Positions 34,234 to 42,934 of a stretch of DNA of 64,000 nt are shown here, in pieces. The stretch is from positions 248,001 to 312,000 of the forward strand of contig NZ_BNAR01000002.1 in the NCBI RefSeq assembly GCF_014653695.1, read 5' to 3'. Under the pieces are notes generated by a model, which worked only from the letters and a program-made list of their open reading frames with translations, made no database searches and was not told where the DNA came from. Position 1 is the stretch's first letter; each line of letters begins with the position of its first letter. Origin of the DNA: Lentzea cavernae. Its GTDB lineage: Bacteria > Actinomycetota > Actinomycetes > Mycobacteriales > Pseudonocardiaceae. Position numbers and translations under genes: made by a program.

Positions 34234-34554
34234 ATGTACGCGCAGCTCATCTACTTCGACGGCCCCCGAGGCCCCGAACTGCTCGCCGCCGCGGACTTCG
34301 CGGCCAAGCAACGCATCGAGCCCGCCGCCCTGTCCGTGCCGGGCACCATCAGGACCTACGTGTTGCGCAAGACCGACGGCTCGGAGGTCGTGCTCACCAT
34401 CGCCGAGACCGAACAGGCACTCCTCGACGCCCAGAAGGCGATCATGAGCACCGAGCTGCTGCCCGGCGAGGACCCGGCGCTGCTGCCGGGACCGGACCGG
34501 GTCGACGTCTACCCCGTCCTGACGGTCGTCGACCACCCCGGCGCACGGTCATGA
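34234..34554 (+). CDS. Small uncharacterised protein upstream of YceI gene
   Basis: A 106-residue cytoplasmic protein (MYAQLIYFDGPRGPELLAAADFAAKQRIEPA). The pattern of alternating strands and helices, with the segment TIRTYVLRKTDGSEVVLTIAETEQALLDAQKAI, suggests a ferredoxin-like dimeric alpha+beta barrel (antibiotic-biosynthesis-monooxygenase-like fold). I see no catalytic signature. The ATG has AAGGAGG at 34222-34228, and the stop overlaps the YceI start by 4 nt, so the two are made together. Confidence 0.82.
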   Translation: MYAQLIYFDGPRGPELLAAADFAAKQRIEPAALSVPGTIRTYVLRKTDGSEVVLTIAETEQALLDAQKAIMSTELLPGEDPALLPGPDRVDVYPVLTVVDHPGARS

Positions 34555-35057
34555 CCGCCACGCGCACGCTCACAGCCGGCGTCTGGCAGGCGGACACCAG
34601 CCGCAGCACCGCCTCGTTCCAGGTGGGCAACCTCGGCCGCAAGACCCGCGGCACCGTGCCCGTCACCGCAGGCACCGCCGAGATCGGCGCGGACGGCGCG
34701 CTGCTGGCCGTGCACGGCACCCTCGACCTGGACTCGATCGACACCGGTGTCGCCAAGCGCGACCTGGACCTGCGCAAACCGGGCCTGCTGGACCTCGACC
34801 GGCACCCCACGATGACGTTCACCGCGACGTCCGCCCAGGTCGTCGGTTCCGGGTGGCACGTGGTTGGCACGTTGACGGCCCGAGGTGTCTCGGCCGAGAT
34901 CGAGGGGACTGCCGAGCTGTCGTCGGTGGACGGGGCGGAGGCGGTGCTGACCGCGACCGCCCGGCTGGACCGCAGGACGCTGGGCATCCGCGCGCCGGGG
35001 TTCCTGATCGGACGGTACGTGGACATCACCGTCACCGCGGTGATCGCTCGGTCCTGA
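34551..35057 (+). CDS. YceI-family protein
   Basis: A 168-residue YceI-like lipocalin-fold protein without a signal peptide. Typical motifs are GVWQADTSRSTASFQVGNLGRKTRGTVP, LDLDSIDTGVAKRDLDLRKPGLLDLDRHPTMTFTATSAQV and LTARGVSAEIEGTAELS. The family binds isoprenoid-like lipids or amides; in actinobacteria cytoplasmic forms are common and uncharacterised. It is translationally coupled to the small protein upstream. No clear link to the GH2 gene downstream, which has its own promoter region. Confidence 0.92.
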   Translation: MTATRTLTAGVWQADTSRSTASFQVGNLGRKTRGTVPVTAGTAEIGADGALLAVHGTLDLDSIDTGVAKRDLDLRKPGLLDLDRHPTMTFTATSAQVVGSGWHVVGTLTARGVSAEIEGTAELSSVDGAEAVLTATARLDRRTLGIRAPGFLIGRYVDITVTAVIARS

Positions 35058-35320
35058 AGGACGACGAGGTTCGGGGAGTCCGCGTTGTGGCTCCCCCGGG
35101 AACAGCGCGTGGGTCACCGATGGACACCAGGGCTCCACCGGAAACCGGTCCACCTGTTGTACCGGTCTTTCGCACGGCCGCGACCGGGAAAGACCACCGG
35201 CGGCACCGTTCTCCCTGGCCACCGCGCCCGAGCCACAACAGGCTCATGACATCGATGTCTTGTCCCGAAATTCCTGTCTCGCTTGTCTTGTTGACCAGCC
35301 ACCAACCGAGACCGAAGCTT

Positions 35321-35338
35321 CCTGGCAACGTTGTCAGG
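35321..35338. promoter_or_regulatory. CAACGTTG-centred palindromic operator before GH2 gene
   Basis: CCTGGCAACGTTGTCAGG, an 18-bp inverted repeat with one mismatched pair and the same CAACGTTG core as the site at 24130-24143. It ends 18 bp before the GH2 start codon. Elsewhere in the 299-base gap 35058-35356 I see no gene, only promoter-type sequence. Confidence 0.6.
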
Positions 35339-35356
35339 ACACGATCGGAGCTCGCA

Positions 35357-38300
35357 ATGGCGCAGGACTTCGGCAGCGGCGTATCGCGGCGTCAGGCGTT
35401 GACCGTGGGAGGCGGGCTGCTCGCCGGTTTCGGCATGAGCGCACTCCTTCCGGGCGCCGCGGTGGCCGCGCCGGAGCAGAAGGCGCAACAGAAAGCCGTG
35501 GACCTCGCCCTGTTCCGGCCCGTGTCGGTGTCGTCGACGGACTACGCGGCCACGCCGGGGCAGTTCGCCGTGGACGGTCTGGCTCAGGTCGGGGTGAAGG
35601 GGTCCGGCTGGCGTGCCGGGCAAGGTGACGGGCAGTGGCTGATCGTCGACCTGCAGGGCCGCTGCGAGATCGGGTCGGTGGTGCTGACGTTCGAGGCCAG
35701 GCCCGGTGATCCCGCGTTCGACGCGAACGCGTCGCGCGCCGAGACGATCGGCACGGAGGTCCTGTCGAGCTACGCGGTGGCGTTCGACCTCGACGTCTCC
35801 GACGACGGGCGGACCTGGAAGACGGTCCACCACACGGAGTCCGGCACGGGTGGCGTCGTCACCGTCGCGCTGGCGCCGGTGGTGAAGGCGCGCTGGGTGC
35901 GGTTCTCCGCCACGCGCAGATCGACGACCAACCCGTTGGGGCTCAACGGTCTCCAGGTCTACGGCACGAGCAGGGACAACCGGCCCGCCGTCCGGGGGTG
36001 GACGAACTGGCCCGTGCGGAACCACGAGAGCCCCGCGCTGAGCGTGGCCGCGGACGGCTCGGTGCCGCTCGAGTCGGGCTGGGTGCTCACCATGCAGGAC
36101 TTCGCGCCCGCCCAGGACGGTGCCGCGTTGTCCGGGCCGTCGGTCGACACCCGCGGCTGGGTGCCGGCAACGGTCCCGGGCACGGTGCTCGCGTCGCTGG
36201 TCGAGCAGGGCCACCTGCCGGACCCGGTCCACGGGATGAACAACCTGCAGATCCCGGAGGCGTTGTCCCGGCACGTGTGGTGGTACCGGCGGACGTTCGG
36301 CCTGCCGCGCGGCCTCGACACGGGCGCGGGCCGGCACGTGTGGCTGGAGTTCGACGGCATCAACCACGAGGCCGAGATCTGGCTCAACGGAGCCAAGATC
36401 GGCGCGGTGAGCAACCCGTTCGGCCGGGCCGCGCTGGACGTCACCTCCGCGCTGCGCAAGGGCGCCGACCAGAACCTGGCCGTGCGGATCGCGCCGATGC
36501 CGTTCCCCGGCAGCCCCGGCGACAAAGGACCGCGCGGTGAGGCGTGGGTCGGCGCGAACAGCACGATGTTCAAGAACTCCCCCACCTACCTCGCGGTGTC
36601 GGGCTGGGACTGGATGCCCGCCGTCCGCGACCGCGCCTCCGGCATCTGGAACCACGTCCGCCTGCGCTCGACCGGCGCCGTGGTGGTCGGCGACCCGCGC
36701 ATCGACACCGTGCTGCCCGACGCCACGACCGCCGAGGTCACGTTCACCGTGCCGGTCCGCAACGTCGAGGCCGCGGCGAAGTCCGTCACCGTCACCGCCG
36801 AATTCGACGGCGTGAAGGTCAGCAAGACCGTCACCGTGCCGCCGAACTCCGAGTCCGGCGTCGTGTTCGCGCCGTCCACGCACTCCCAGCTGCGCATCAA
36901 GAACCCGAAGCTGTGGTGGCCCAACGGCTACGGCGACCCCACGCTGCACGACCTGACGCTGACGGCCACCGTCGGCAACGCGGTCAGCGACCGCAAGAAG
37001 CGCAAGTTCGGCATCCGCCAGGTCACTTACCAGTACGACCTGCCGATCACGATCGTCGACGGCGCCGCCGAGCAGACCGTCGAGTTCCCCTACCAGCAGG
37101 CGCGGTACGTCCGGATGCAGGGCCTGAAGCGCGCCACCAGCTGGGGCTTCTCCGTCTTCACCATGTCCGTCGTGGACGGCAAGAACCCGGAGACCGACCT
37201 GGCGCGCGGCAAAACCGCGACCGCGTCCTCCGCCGCCGACTGGACCTCGCCCGGCGCCGTCACCGACGGCGACCCGAGGTCCCGGTGGACCTCGAACTAC
37301 AACGACAACGAGCACGTTCAGGTCGATCTCGGGGCCACGGCCACGTTCGACCGCGTGGTCCTGCGCTGGGAGACGGCCTACGCGGCGACCTACAAGATCC
37401 AGGTCTCGCAGGACGGGGAGACCTGGACCGAGGTCGCGGCCAAGGACAACTCCCCCAAGCCGCTGATCATCTTGGTCAACGGCGTCAAGATCTTCGCCCG
37501 CGGCGGCAGCTGGGGCTGGGACGAGCTGCTGCGCCGCATGCCGGGTTCGCGCGCGGACGCGGCGGTCGCGCTGCACAAGGACATGAACTTCACGATGATC
37601 CGCAACTGGGTCGGCTCGTCGTACCGCGAAGAGCTGTTCGAGGCGTGCGACAAGTACGGCATCCTGCTGTGGAACGAGTTCTGGCTCGGCTGGTCCTCCG
37701 ACCCCGCGAACCACGAGCAGTTCTTCGCCCAGGCCAGGGACACCGTGCTGCGCTACCGCTCGCACCCGTGTTGCGTGGTGTGGTTCGGCTGCAACGAGGG
37801 CAGCCCGCCGTCCTCGGTGGACAGCGTGCTGAAGGAGATCGTCCACACCCACACCGACCTGATGTACCAGCCGAACTCGGCCAGTGGCGTGATCACCGGC
37901 GACGGCACGTACCGGTGGGTGGACCCGCGCTCGTACGGCACCGGTGAGGCCACGGGCGGGAAGTTCGGTTTCTGGAGCGAGATCGGCCTGCCGACGGTGT
38001 CGGTGGTCGAGAGCATGCGCAACCTGGTGGGCGAGGGCAACGCGGGCTGGCCCATCGGTGAGGCCTGGTACCACCACGACTGGTCGGAGAACAGCAACCA
38101 GCAGCCCAAGGGCTACCAGGCCGCGATCGACGCCCGCCTCGCGCCGTCGAGCAGCCTGGAGGAGTTCTGCCGCAAGGCGCAGTTCGTCAACTACGAGAAC
38201 ATGCGCGCGATCTTCGAGGCCTGGAACTCCCGGCTGTGGAACGACGCCACCGGTGTGCTGCTGTGGATGTCGCACCCCGCTTGGCACAGCACGGTGTGGC

Positions 38301-38947
38301 AGACCTACGACTACGACATGGACGTCAACGGCAGCTACTACGGCTCCCGCAAGGGCTGCGAGCAGCGGCACGTGCAGGCAGACCCGACCACCTGGCAGGT
38401 CAGGGCCGTCAACCACACTGCGTCCGCGCTGACCGGCGTCACCGTCAAGGCGCAGCTGCACGGTCTCGACGGCAAGGCGATCGGTCAGCCGCGGCAGCAG
38501 AGGCTCGACGTCGCCGCGACCACGTCCAGCGCCCTGTTCACGGTGCCGTTCGACGACGCGCTGCCGGCGTTCCACCTGCTGCGCCTCACGCTGACCGACG
38601 CCCAGGGCAAGCAGCTCTCCGAGAACACCTACTGGCGCTACCGCACGCCCGAGTCGATGCACGCCCTCAACCAGCTTGCCCACACGCAGCTGCAGACCAC
38701 GTTGAGCACGAACAAGAACGGCTACACCGCGATCATCCGCAACACCGGCAGGACGGTGGCCGCGATGGTCCGGTTGTCGCTGCGGGAGCGCAACGGCACC
38801 GACCGCGTGCTGCCGACCCTGTACAGCGACAACTACTTCTGGTTGCTGCCGGGCGAGGTCCGGACGGTCACGATCGATCCGCAGCGTTCGGTGCGCTCTC
38901 CGCGTCTGCTGGCGGAGGCGTACAACTCGGCGCCGAAGCTGACCTGA
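35357..38947 (+). CDS. Tat-exported GH2 enzyme with embedded discoidin domain (exo-beta-D-glucosaminidase-like)
   Basis: A 1196-residue GH2 hydrolase with a twin-arginine signal (SRRQALTVGGGLLAGFG) and an N-terminal discoidin-like domain (about 45-200). The GH2 sugar-binding domain (WVPATVPGTVLASLVEQGHLPDP) and Ig-like domain run to about 555. A second discoidin domain (about 614-700: DLARGKTATASSAADWTSPG) is followed by the TIM barrel from about 702 (LIILVNGVKIFARGGSWGWDE). WFGCNEGSPPS gives acid/base E814 and FGFWSEIGLP gives nucleophile E875. The long barrel with these motifs resembles exo-glucosaminidase/mannosidase-type GH2. ATG 35357 starts the Tat signal. The end overlaps lgt by 80 nt (convergent). 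Confidence 0.93.
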   Translation: MAQDFGSGVSRRQALTVGGGLLAGFGMSALLPGAAVAAPEQKAQQKAVDLALFRPVSVSSTDYAATPGQFAVDGLAQVGVKGSGWRAGQGDGQWLIVDLQGRCEIGSVVLTFEARPGDPAFDANASRAETIGTEVLSSYAVAFDLDVSDDGRTWKTVHHTESGTGGVVTVALAPVVKARWVRFSATRRSTTNPLGLNGLQVYGTSRDNRPAVRGWTNWPVRNHESPALSVAADGSVPLESGWVLTMQDFAPAQDGAALSGPSVDTRGWVPATVPGTVLASLVEQGHLPDPVHGMNNLQIPEALSRHVWWYRRTFGLPRGLDTGAGRHVWLEFDGINHEAEIWLNGAKIGAVSNPFGRAALDVTSALRKGADQNLAVRIAPMPFPGSPGDKGPRGEAWVGANSTMFKNSPTYLAVSGWDWMPAVRDRASGIWNHVRLRSTGAVVVGDPRIDTVLPDATTAEVTFTVPVRNVEAAAKSVTVTAEFDGVKVSKTVTVPPNSESGVVFAPSTHSQLRIKNPKLWWPNGYGDPTLHDLTLTATVGNAVSDRKKRKFGIRQVTYQYDLPITIVDGAAEQTVEFPYQQARYVRMQGLKRATSWGFSVFTMSVVDGKNPETDLARGKTATASSAADWTSPGAVTDGDPRSRWTSNYNDNEHVQVDLGATATFDRVVLRWETAYAATYKIQVSQDGETWTEVAAKDNSPKPLIILVNGVKIFARGGSWGWDELLRRMPGSRADAAVALHKDMNFTMIRNWVGSSYREELFEACDKYGILLWNEFWLGWSSDPANHEQFFAQARDTVLRYRSHPCCVVWFGCNEGSPPSSVDSVLKEIVHTHTDLMYQPNSASGVITGDGTYRWVDPRSYGTGEATGGKFGFWSEIGLPTVSVVESMRNLVGEGNAGWPIGEAWYHHDWSENSNQQPKGYQAAIDARLAPSSSLEEFCRKAQFVNYENMRAIFEAWNSRLWNDATGVLLWMSHPAWHSTVWQTYDYDMDVNGSYYGSRKGCEQRHVQADPTTWQVRAVNHTASALTGVTVKAQLHGLDGKAIGQPRQQRLDVAATTSSALFTVPFDDALPAFHLLRLTLTDAQGKQLSENTYWRYRTPESMHALNQLAHTQLQTTLSTNKNGYTAIIRNTGRTVAAMVRLSLRERNGTDRVLPTLYSDNYFWLLPGEVRTVTIDPQRSVRSPRLLAEAYNSAPKLT

Positions 38948-39782
38948 GGTCCTCCCGGCCTGGGTGCCGCCGTGCCGACCACACGGTCAGCGCGGCGGCG
39001 CCCAGCCCCAGGACCAGCGAGGTCCAGATGTTGAGGCGCAGTCCGAGGATCGTGTTCGCCGGGTCGACCCTCAACGCCTCGATCCACACCCGGCCCAGCG
39101 TGTAGAGCACGACGTACAACCCGAACGCCCGGCCGTGCCCGAGCTCGAACCGCCGATCGGCCCAGATCAGCACGGCCGCCGCGGCGAAGGTCCACAGCAG
39201 TTCGTAGAGGAACGCCGGGTGGAACGTCCCCAGCACCACGGGCTGACCGTCCGCACCGGCGACGGCACGACCGGCGGCCTGGTCCCACTCGTGGATCGTC
39301 AGCGCCCACGGCAGATCGGTCGGACCGCCGTACACCTCGTTGTTGAACCAGTTGCCGAGGCGGCCGATCCCCTGCGCCAGCAGGATTCCCGGCGCCGCCG
39401 CGTCGGCCAGCGGCGGCAGTGCGGCACCGGCCCGCTTCGCACCGATCCACGCTCCGAGCGCGCCGAACGCGATCGCGCCCCAGACGCCCATCCCTCCTTC
39501 CCAGATGTACAGGGCCTTCACGGGATCCCCGCCGGGACCGAAGTACGGCTGCCAGGACGTGGCGACGTGGTAGAGCCGGGCGCCGACGACACCGAACGGA
39601 ACGCCCCAGGTCGCGATCTGGCCGACGACACCGGGCCGGCCACCGCGCGCCACGTAGCGGCGTTCGGTCAGCCAGGCGGCGACGAGGACACCGGCGATGA
39701 TGCAGAACGCGTACGCCCGGATCGGAACCGGACCGAGGTGCCAGACGCCCTGAGCAGGGCTGGGAATGGCTGCCAGCAGCAT
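38868..39782 (-). CDS. lgt: Prolipoprotein diacylglyceryl transferase
   Basis: A 304-residue membrane enzyme that transfers diacylglyceryl from phosphatidylglycerol to the lipobox Cys of prolipoproteins. Seven transmembrane helices; motifs include RAYAFCIIAGVLVAAWLTERRY, YIWEGGMGVWGAI, the Lgt signature GIGRLGNWFNNEVYGGPTDLPW, and FHPAFLYELLWTF. A hydrophilic C-terminal tail (RREDLRSASAPSCTPPPADAESAPNAADRS-type composition) is longer than needed. It would modify the lipoproteins encoded at 10184 and 17165. Many actinomycetes carry two lgt genes, so this may be one of two. Confidence 0.95.
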   Translation of the reverse strand: MLLAAIPSPAQGVWHLGPVPIRAYAFCIIAGVLVAAWLTERRYVARGGRPGVVGQIATWGVPFGVVGARLYHVATSWQPYFGPGGDPVKALYIWEGGMGVWGAIAFGALGAWIGAKRAGAALPPLADAAAPGILLAQGIGRLGNWFNNEVYGGPTDLPWALTIHEWDQAAGRAVAGADGQPVVLGTFHPAFLYELLWTFAAAAVLIWADRRFELGHGRAFGLYVVLYTLGRVWIEALRVDPANTILGLRLNIWTSLVLGLGAAALTVWSARRHPGREDLRSASAPSCTPPPADAESAPNAADRS

Positions 39783-39802
39783 CGCGCCACACTAACGACG
39801 AC

Positions 39803-39834
39803 GGGGCCTGCGCACTGTGAAGTCCGCAGGCCCC
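39803..39834 (-). terminator. Hairpin terminator after the S15 peptidase gene
   Basis: GGGGCCTGCG (39803-39812) pairs perfectly with CGCAGGCCCC (39825-39834) around a 12-nt loop, 7 bases past the peptidase stop codon and before lgt. Confidence 0.65.
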
Positions 39835-39840
39835 GGTTCA

Positions 39841-41619
39841 TCAGCTCACCGATCCACCGACGATCGGCAGCACAACCTTGCTGACGCCCAGCGAGACGGT
39901 CAGCGAGACACCGCTCGACGCCGTGTCCGCCGCGATGTAGGCGTTGTGGTTGGTGACGAGCACGATGCCGATCCGGTGCCCGGCGGGGATCAGCGCGTCC
40001 CGCGCGTGCAGCTTCCACGTCACCTCGACGGCGGTCCCGTTGGTGGGCAACGCGGTCGCGGTCTCCAGCGACGACCGGTTCTTGGCGTCGATGGCGCCCT
40101 TGGTCAGCATCGTCGCGCTCACGGCCTGGACGGACACCTCCGGCGGCCGGGCGCACCCGGTCCTGTCCCGCAGGTCGTTCTTGCCGCACCGCTCCATGGA
40201 GAGCTGCAACGGGCTGCGTTCGGACAGCACGGCCTGGCTGCTCGGGCCGTAGTCCACCAGCAACGCCGTCAACGGCGTCGACGCCCGGTTCGAGGCGATC
40301 CTGGCGGTCACGCTGACCTCACCGGACAGCCGTGCGTCCTTCGTGAGCGGCGCCGTCACGTAGGCGAGCCGGTTGGTGGCGGCGGTCTCCGGATTCGCCA
40401 TCATGGCCGTCTCGCTGATGTTCGCGTTGGCCGCGAGACGCTGCGTGCCGCTCGTGACCGGCGTGGCGGTAAGCGAACCGGACGTGCCGTTCGCGGCGGG
40501 ACCGAAGTACAGCGTGGTGTTCTTCGTGTCCGGGCGCGGCCAGGACGCGGCCTGCTCCCAGCTGCCGTCGGGCTTCTGCACGTCGGCCATGGGCTCGTCC
40601 ATGATCCCGTTGTCCGCGCCCTTGAGCCAGTGGTCCATCCACAGGCCCATGACGCGCTGCCACTCGGCCTGGCGGAACGAGATCGGGTCGAGGTGACCAC
40701 CGCGGTGCAGCCAGATCTTGCGCGGCACGTTCCGGTCCGCCAGTTCCTTCCACCAGCGGCCGAACTGCGACGGCTTGACGTTCCAGTCCGCCTGGCCGTG
40801 CACGGCGAACACCGACGCGGTCACGGTCGGCGCGCTCACCCGGTAGTCGCGGGCCTTCCAGAACGACGTGTAGTCCCAGGACTCGTCGCCGTCCTGCGCC
40901 GTCAGCTTGTCGAACACCGGCTTGCACTTCGCCTTCTGCGCCGCGCTCACGACGTAGTTGGCGAGGTAGGTCGGGTAGTTGGACTCCCAGCCCTTGTACC
41001 CGATGCCCTGGTCACGCGCGTACTCGTACCAGCTCGAGATCGCCGCGATCGGCACGATCGTCTTGACACCGGGGATGTTCGCCGCGGCCGCCGCGTTGGG
41101 CAGCGTTCCGTTGTAGGACACGCCCAGCATGCCGACGTTGCCCGTGCTCCAGCTCGCGACCGCCGCACGGCCGTCCGCGTAGAACGCCTTCGCACGGCCG
41201 TTGAGCCAGTCCACGACCGCGCGCACGCTCGCCGTGTCCTCGGGGCCTCCGGTCGTCGGGCAGCCGGTCGAGCGGGAGGTGCCTTGCATCTCCATCTCGA
41301 CCACGGCGTACCCGCGCGGCACGAAGTACTCGTCGTACCAACGGCCGAAGCCGCGCGGCACGTTCGTCGCGGACGCCGCCGACGCGCCCAGCCCGTAGTA
41401 GGGACTGGCCTCCATCACGATCGGCACGCGCTCGGCGGTGTCCGGCCGCATGACGTCGGCGGCGATCCGGTCGAGCTTGCCGTCGGCGTCGCTGTCGATC
41501 GTGGACTCGACGTAGACGGTCTCGGTGATCGCCGCGGCCGCGGGGGCCGCGTTCGTGGCAGGCGTGTGGATCGTCGCGGCCGTGAGCAGGGTGGCCGCGA
41601 CGAGGTAGACCCTTCGCAT
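39841..41619 (-). CDS. Secreted S15-family X-Pro dipeptidyl-peptidase-like hydrolase
   Basis: A 592-residue exported alpha/beta hydrolase with a signal peptide (about 1-28) and an N-terminal catalytic domain. The domain has MEASPYYG, RGYAVVEMEMQGTSRSTGCP, nucleophile elbow VGMLGVSYNGTLPNAAA, DWNVKPSQFGRWWKEL (likely Asp region) and IWLHRGGHLDP (catalytic His). A C-terminal PepX-type jelly-roll follows (about 370-592: LSGEVSVTARIASNRASTPLTALLVDYG). It is probably an extracellular Xaa-Pro aminopeptidase or a cocaine-esterase-like acyl hydrolase. It appears monocistronic, with the hairpin at 39803-39834 downstream. Confidence 0.92.
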   Translation of the reverse strand: MRRVYLVAATLLTAATIHTPATNAAPAAAAITETVYVESTIDSDADGKLDRIAADVMRPDTAERVPIVMEASPYYGLGASAASATNVPRGFGRWYDEYFVPRGYAVVEMEMQGTSRSTGCPTTGGPEDTASVRAVVDWLNGRAKAFYADGRAAVASWSTGNVGMLGVSYNGTLPNAAAAANIPGVKTIVPIAAISSWYEYARDQGIGYKGWESNYPTYLANYVVSAAQKAKCKPVFDKLTAQDGDESWDYTSFWKARDYRVSAPTVTASVFAVHGQADWNVKPSQFGRWWKELADRNVPRKIWLHRGGHLDPISFRQAEWQRVMGLWMDHWLKGADNGIMDEPMADVQKPDGSWEQAASWPRPDTKNTTLYFGPAANGTSGSLTATPVTSGTQRLAANANISETAMMANPETAATNRLAYVTAPLTKDARLSGEVSVTARIASNRASTPLTALLVDYGPSSQAVLSERSPLQLSMERCGKNDLRDRTGCARPPEVSVQAVSATMLTKGAIDAKNRSSLETATALPTNGTAVEVTWKLHARDALIPAGHRIGIVLVTNHNAYIAADTASSGVSLTVSLGVSKVVLPIVGGSVS

Positions 41620-41739
41620 GAGTTCCTCCGTCGGAGGGCCCGATGAAGCAGCAGGGGTGGTGCTCGGGCCCTACGAAGGAATCTCACCGAACTCGGCGGT
41701 GTCGCCGGTACGGCCGAAAGATCTAAACCATTGCTTGTC

Positions 41740-42861
41740 TCAGGCGGCGACGAGTTCCTTGTCGCGGCTCGACGTCTTCTTGACCTTCGGCTTCTTGTTC
41801 GGCAGCGACAGGCGGAACACCTTGTGCCAAGCCGAGAAGACCTGCTTGGGCAGCGGACCGGTCACGTAGGCCAGCTCGTACTTCTCGAACAGCGCCTTCA
41901 CCTTCACCGAGACCTCGGCGTACCGGTTGCTCGGCAGGTCCGGGAACAGGTGGTGCTCGATCTGGTGCGACAGGTTGCCCGTCATGAAGTGCATGGCCTT
42001 GCTGCCGCTGATGTTCGCGGAACCCATCATCTGGCGCAGGTACCACTGGCCGCGCGTCTCGCCCTTGATCGAGCGGCGCTCGAAGGTCTGCACGCCCTCG
42101 GGGAAGTGACCGCACATGATCACCGAGTGCGACCACAGGTTGCGGATCAGGTTCGCGGTGAACGTCGCGGCGAGCGTGGTCAGGAACGACGGGCCCGACA
42201 GCAGCGGGTGGATCACGTAGTCCTTGAGCACCTGCTTGCGGATCTTGCGGCCCACGGCCGCGGCCCGCGCGCGGAACTCCGGGCGGTTGCGGCGGCGCTT
42301 GTGCAGGTTCTTGCCGAGCTCCAGGTCGTACGCGGCGATGCCGTACTCGAAGAAGCAGGCGTTGATGAAGTTCCACACCGGCTGACCGAGGTGCATCGGG
42401 TGCCACTTCTGGTCCTCGTCCACGCGCATGATGCCGTAGCCGAGGTCGTTGTCCTTGCCGATCACGTTCGTGTACGTGTGGTGCAGCTCGTTGTGCGAGT
42501 GCTTCCACTGCTCGGCGGGCGAGACGTGGTCCCACTCCCAGGTCGTGGAGTGGATCTTCGGGTCGCGCATCCAGTCCCACTGGCCGTGCAGGATGTTGTG
42601 CCCGATCTCCATGTTGTCCATGATCTTCGCCACGGACAGGCCGGCGGTGCCGATGATCCACGCCGGCGGGAAGAACGAGAACAGCAGGATGCCGCGGCTC
42701 GTCAGCTCCAGCTTGCGCTGCGCCGAGATGACCTTGCGGATGTAGGCCGCGTCCTTCTCACCGCGGCTCGCGATGACCTCGTCGCGGATCGCGTCGAGTT
42801 CGCGGCCGAGTTCCTCGATCTGCTCGTCGGTGAGGTGCGCGGTGGGGTCGATGGCGGTCAT
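41740..42861 (-). CDS. Membrane acyl-CoA/fatty-acid desaturase (DesA3-like)
   Basis: A 373-residue di-iron desaturase with three histidine clusters: MEIGHNILHGQWDW (H88, H92), WKHSHNELHHTYTNV (H127, H128) and NLSHQIEHHLFPDLP near the C-terminal third. Membrane segments lie at about 58-80 and 215-240. The Lys/Ser-rich tail (NKKPKVKKTSSRDKELVAA) resembles the C-terminal degradation signals reported for mycobacterial DesA3. It is co-directional with a ferredoxin reductase gene 73 bases upstream, the usual electron donor, as in the mycobacterial Rv3229c/Rv3230c pair. It probably makes oleate from stearoyl-CoA. Confidence 0.95.
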   Translation of the reverse strand: MTAIDPTAHLTDEQIEELGRELDAIRDEVIASRGEKDAAYIRKVISAQRKLELTSRGILLFSFFPPAWIIGTAGLSVAKIMDNMEIGHNILHGQWDWMRDPKIHSTTWEWDHVSPAEQWKHSHNELHHTYTNVIGKDNDLGYGIMRVDEDQKWHPMHLGQPVWNFINACFFEYGIAAYDLELGKNLHKRRRNRPEFRARAAAVGRKIRKQVLKDYVIHPLLSGPSFLTTLAATFTANLIRNLWSHSVIMCGHFPEGVQTFERRSIKGETRGQWYLRQMMGSANISGSKAMHFMTGNLSHQIEHHLFPDLPSNRYAEVSVKVKALFEKYELAYVTGPLPKQVFSAWHKVFRLSLPNKKPKVKKTSSRDKELVAA

Positions 42862-42934
42862 GGAGCTCGCTTTCCGGGGAGCAGTGGCTGGGGGTGGGCC
42901 ACTTCGCGGGGGGAGGAAGGTCTGTGGTGGAGGG

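Noticed and set aside
35114..38683. Long minus-strand open frame across the Tat-exported GH2 gene
   Set aside because: Same antisense, high-GC artefact; no recognisable motif, while the plus strand has complete GH2 catalytic residues.
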